Source: an uncultured Anaerolineae bacterium
GTDB lineage: Bacteria; Chloroflexota; Anaerolineae; J036; Brachytrichaceae
Assembly (NCBI GenBank): GCA_937927775.1
Contig: CALBEF010000031.1
Coordinates: 62,001 to 126,000, forward strand
DNA: 64,000 nucleotides
Reading direction: 5' to 3'
Below, piece by piece: positions 63,189-64,000 of the stretch; positions within the stretch are counted from its first letter, which is position 1, and each line of letters starts with the position of its first letter. The translations under genes and the position numbers were made by a program. The notes under the pieces were generated by a model that had not been told where the DNA came from, ran no database searches, and saw only the letters and a list, made by a program, of their open reading frames with translations.

Positions 63189-63767
63189 TCATTGTGATAG
63201 AGGCCGGCGCGCTATCTGCCGCGCCGGCGCTGCTTCATGGTCGAGCCGCGCCTCGACCAGCAAACGATAGCGATACGACCAGGTGTCTTCGTCCCAGCCG
63301 GCGCACGTGAGCAGCAACAGCGCGCGGCCATCGCGGCGATAGATGGATTTGACATCGCCGGGCCGCAGGAGGAACTGGCCTGTCACGCGGTAGCGCCATT
63401 CATGGCCGTCGCGGGCGCGCAACACAACCAGCGCGCCGGGGCGCAGGCTGCCCAGGCCATAGAAAGGCCCGCGCTGATCGCCCTCCAGCGTGACATGGCC
63501 GGCAATGACCATCGCCAGGTCATCGCCGGGCCGGCGGCCGGTTGTTTCCAGCAGCCCCACTTCATGCGCGCCGAGTCGCGCCTCATCCCAGGCGCCGTTC
63601 ACGACGGGCAATCGTGTCAGGGGGACAGATGACAGACCCAGCGCCGGAATGTCCAGGCGAACCGCGTCTGCGCTTTCGCGCGCGGAAAGCGGCGTGAAGC
63701 CCGCTGCTGCCGGCATCAGCGCCAGCAGCGCGATGCACACGCCGGCGTTCAGGCGCCGTCCTTTCAT
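63189..63767 (-). CDS. class E/D-like sortase
   Basis: This 192-residue transpeptidase has an N-terminal hydrophobic anchor (MKGRRLNAGVCIALLALMPAAAGF) and the sortase barrel from about residue 40. The catalytic triad is present: His in VIAGHVTLEGD, Cys in LLLLTCAGWDED and Arg in WSYRYRLLVEARL. It would cleave an LPxTG-like signal and join the substrate to a cell-surface nucleophile. The start at 63767 overlaps the stop of a DUF11-type surface protein that ends in LPGTG-Arg-Arg, its probable substrate. The longer frame upstream is not needed. Confidence 0.9.
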   Translation of the reverse strand: MKGRRLNAGVCIALLALMPAAAGFTPLSARESADAVRLDIPALGLSSVPLTRLPVVNGAWDEARLGAHEVGLLETTGRRPGDDLAMVIAGHVTLEGDQRGPFYGLGSLRPGALVVLRARDGHEWRYRVTGQFLLRPGDVKSIYRRDGRALLLLTCAGWDEDTWSYRYRLLVEARLDHEAAPARQIARRPLSQ

Positions 63768-64000
63768 CTGCGACCTGTTCCGGGCAACTGGCCCGGCACA
63801 ATCAGCGTGCGCGTCGTGTTCGATTGCGTCACGCCACGGCTGCTGGTGAGCGACGCTGTGTTGAGCAGCGTGTCCGGCGGGCGGGCGCGATCGTTGACGC
63901 GCGCTGTGATTTGGATGGCGACACGCTCGCCAGGCCCCATGTCGCCGAGCGCCAGCGTCCATGTGTTGGCGGCAGGATCGAAGCTGAACGTTCCGCGCGG
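63764..64000 (-). CDS. DUF11-type surface protein, 5' part outside the window
   Basis: The last 78 residues are visible. They read FSFDPAANTWTLALGDMGPGERVAIQITARVND..LLNTASLTSSRGVTQSNTTRTLIV, the closing strands of a DUF11/conserved-repeat beta-sandwich that is typical of large bacterial surface proteins. The chain then ends in PGQLPGTGRR and the stop. LPGTG is a sortase sorting motif, but the hydrophobic segment that should follow is missing and only two Arg remain. It overlaps the sortase gene by 4 bp, so the two are coupled. Confidence 0.8.
   Translation of the reverse strand, partial: PRGTFSFDPAANTWTLALGDMGPGERVAIQITARVNDRARPPDTLLNTASLTSSRGVTQSNTTRTLIVPGQLPGTGRR

Overview
The window is about 64 kb of GC-rich bacterial chromosome, densely coded on both strands, with no rRNA, tRNA, CRISPR array, insertion sequence or phage gene that I could see. 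The best guess for the host is a member of the Chloroflexota (Anaerolineae- or Roseiflexus-like). The reasons are a decarboxylase of the phosphomevalonate type described from Roseiflexus and haloarchaea, a domain-fusion style typical of that phylum, and many 4-bp ATGA/GTGA gene overlaps. This is inference from protein content, not a taxonomic test.

Layout. 1-7.1 kb (minus): a TPR lipoprotein, a metallo-beta-lactamase-fold protein without metal ligands, a ParB-fold protein, a very large zinc-ribbon/nucleotidyl-cyclase/ATPase/TPR regulator and a cyclic-nucleotide-binding protein. 7.1-16.0 kb (minus): an Opp-type ABC importer (binding protein, two permeases, two ATPases), a small membrane protein and a GH13 alpha-glucosidase, which together read as an oligosaccharide uptake operon. 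Two LacI/GalR-type operators lie upstream. 16.5-21.2 kb: an APH-fold kinase, a SelA-like PLP enzyme, an amidohydrolase and a PfkB kinase, resembling the conserved but poorly understood amino-sugar-acid gene neighbourhood. 21.2-26.3 kb: a double thioredoxin, RarA, a secreted SGNH-like protein and altronate dehydratase.

26.6-34.7 kb (plus): a NarL-type response regulator and Cache-GAF histidine kinase; a MoaD/ThiS-MoeB-rhodanese triple fusion; dnaX-ybaB-recR; and an AIM24-family protein. 34.8-38.8 kb (minus): a fatty-acid desaturase, a polyprenyl glycosylphosphotransferase and a GNAT-like protein. 39.0-49.6 kb (plus): rpsF-ssb (without rpsR), a SurA-like foldase, atpA-atpG, a GT39-like membrane glycosyltransferase, atpD-atpC, mreB and maf. 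49.6-55.8 kb: a site-2 protease, citrate synthase, a methyltransferase, phosphomevalonate decarboxylase, a Nudix hydrolase and a YceI lipoprotein. 55.9-64 kb (minus): a URO-D-like remnant, two poorly known proteins, a GH2 glycosidase, a B12-dependent diol/glycerol dehydratase with fused large and medium subunits plus a separate small subunit, and a sortase overlapping a DUF11-type surface protein that ends in LPGTG-Arg-Arg.

Between the genes, and once inside dnaX, lie degenerate 7-8 bp tandem repeats at eight places. Two signalling genes carry in-frame 15-bp palindromic tandem repeats. Six genes have a sigma70-like -10 box 6-8 nt before the start codon, which suggests leaderless mRNAs. The rpsF leader holds a strong attenuator-like hairpin.
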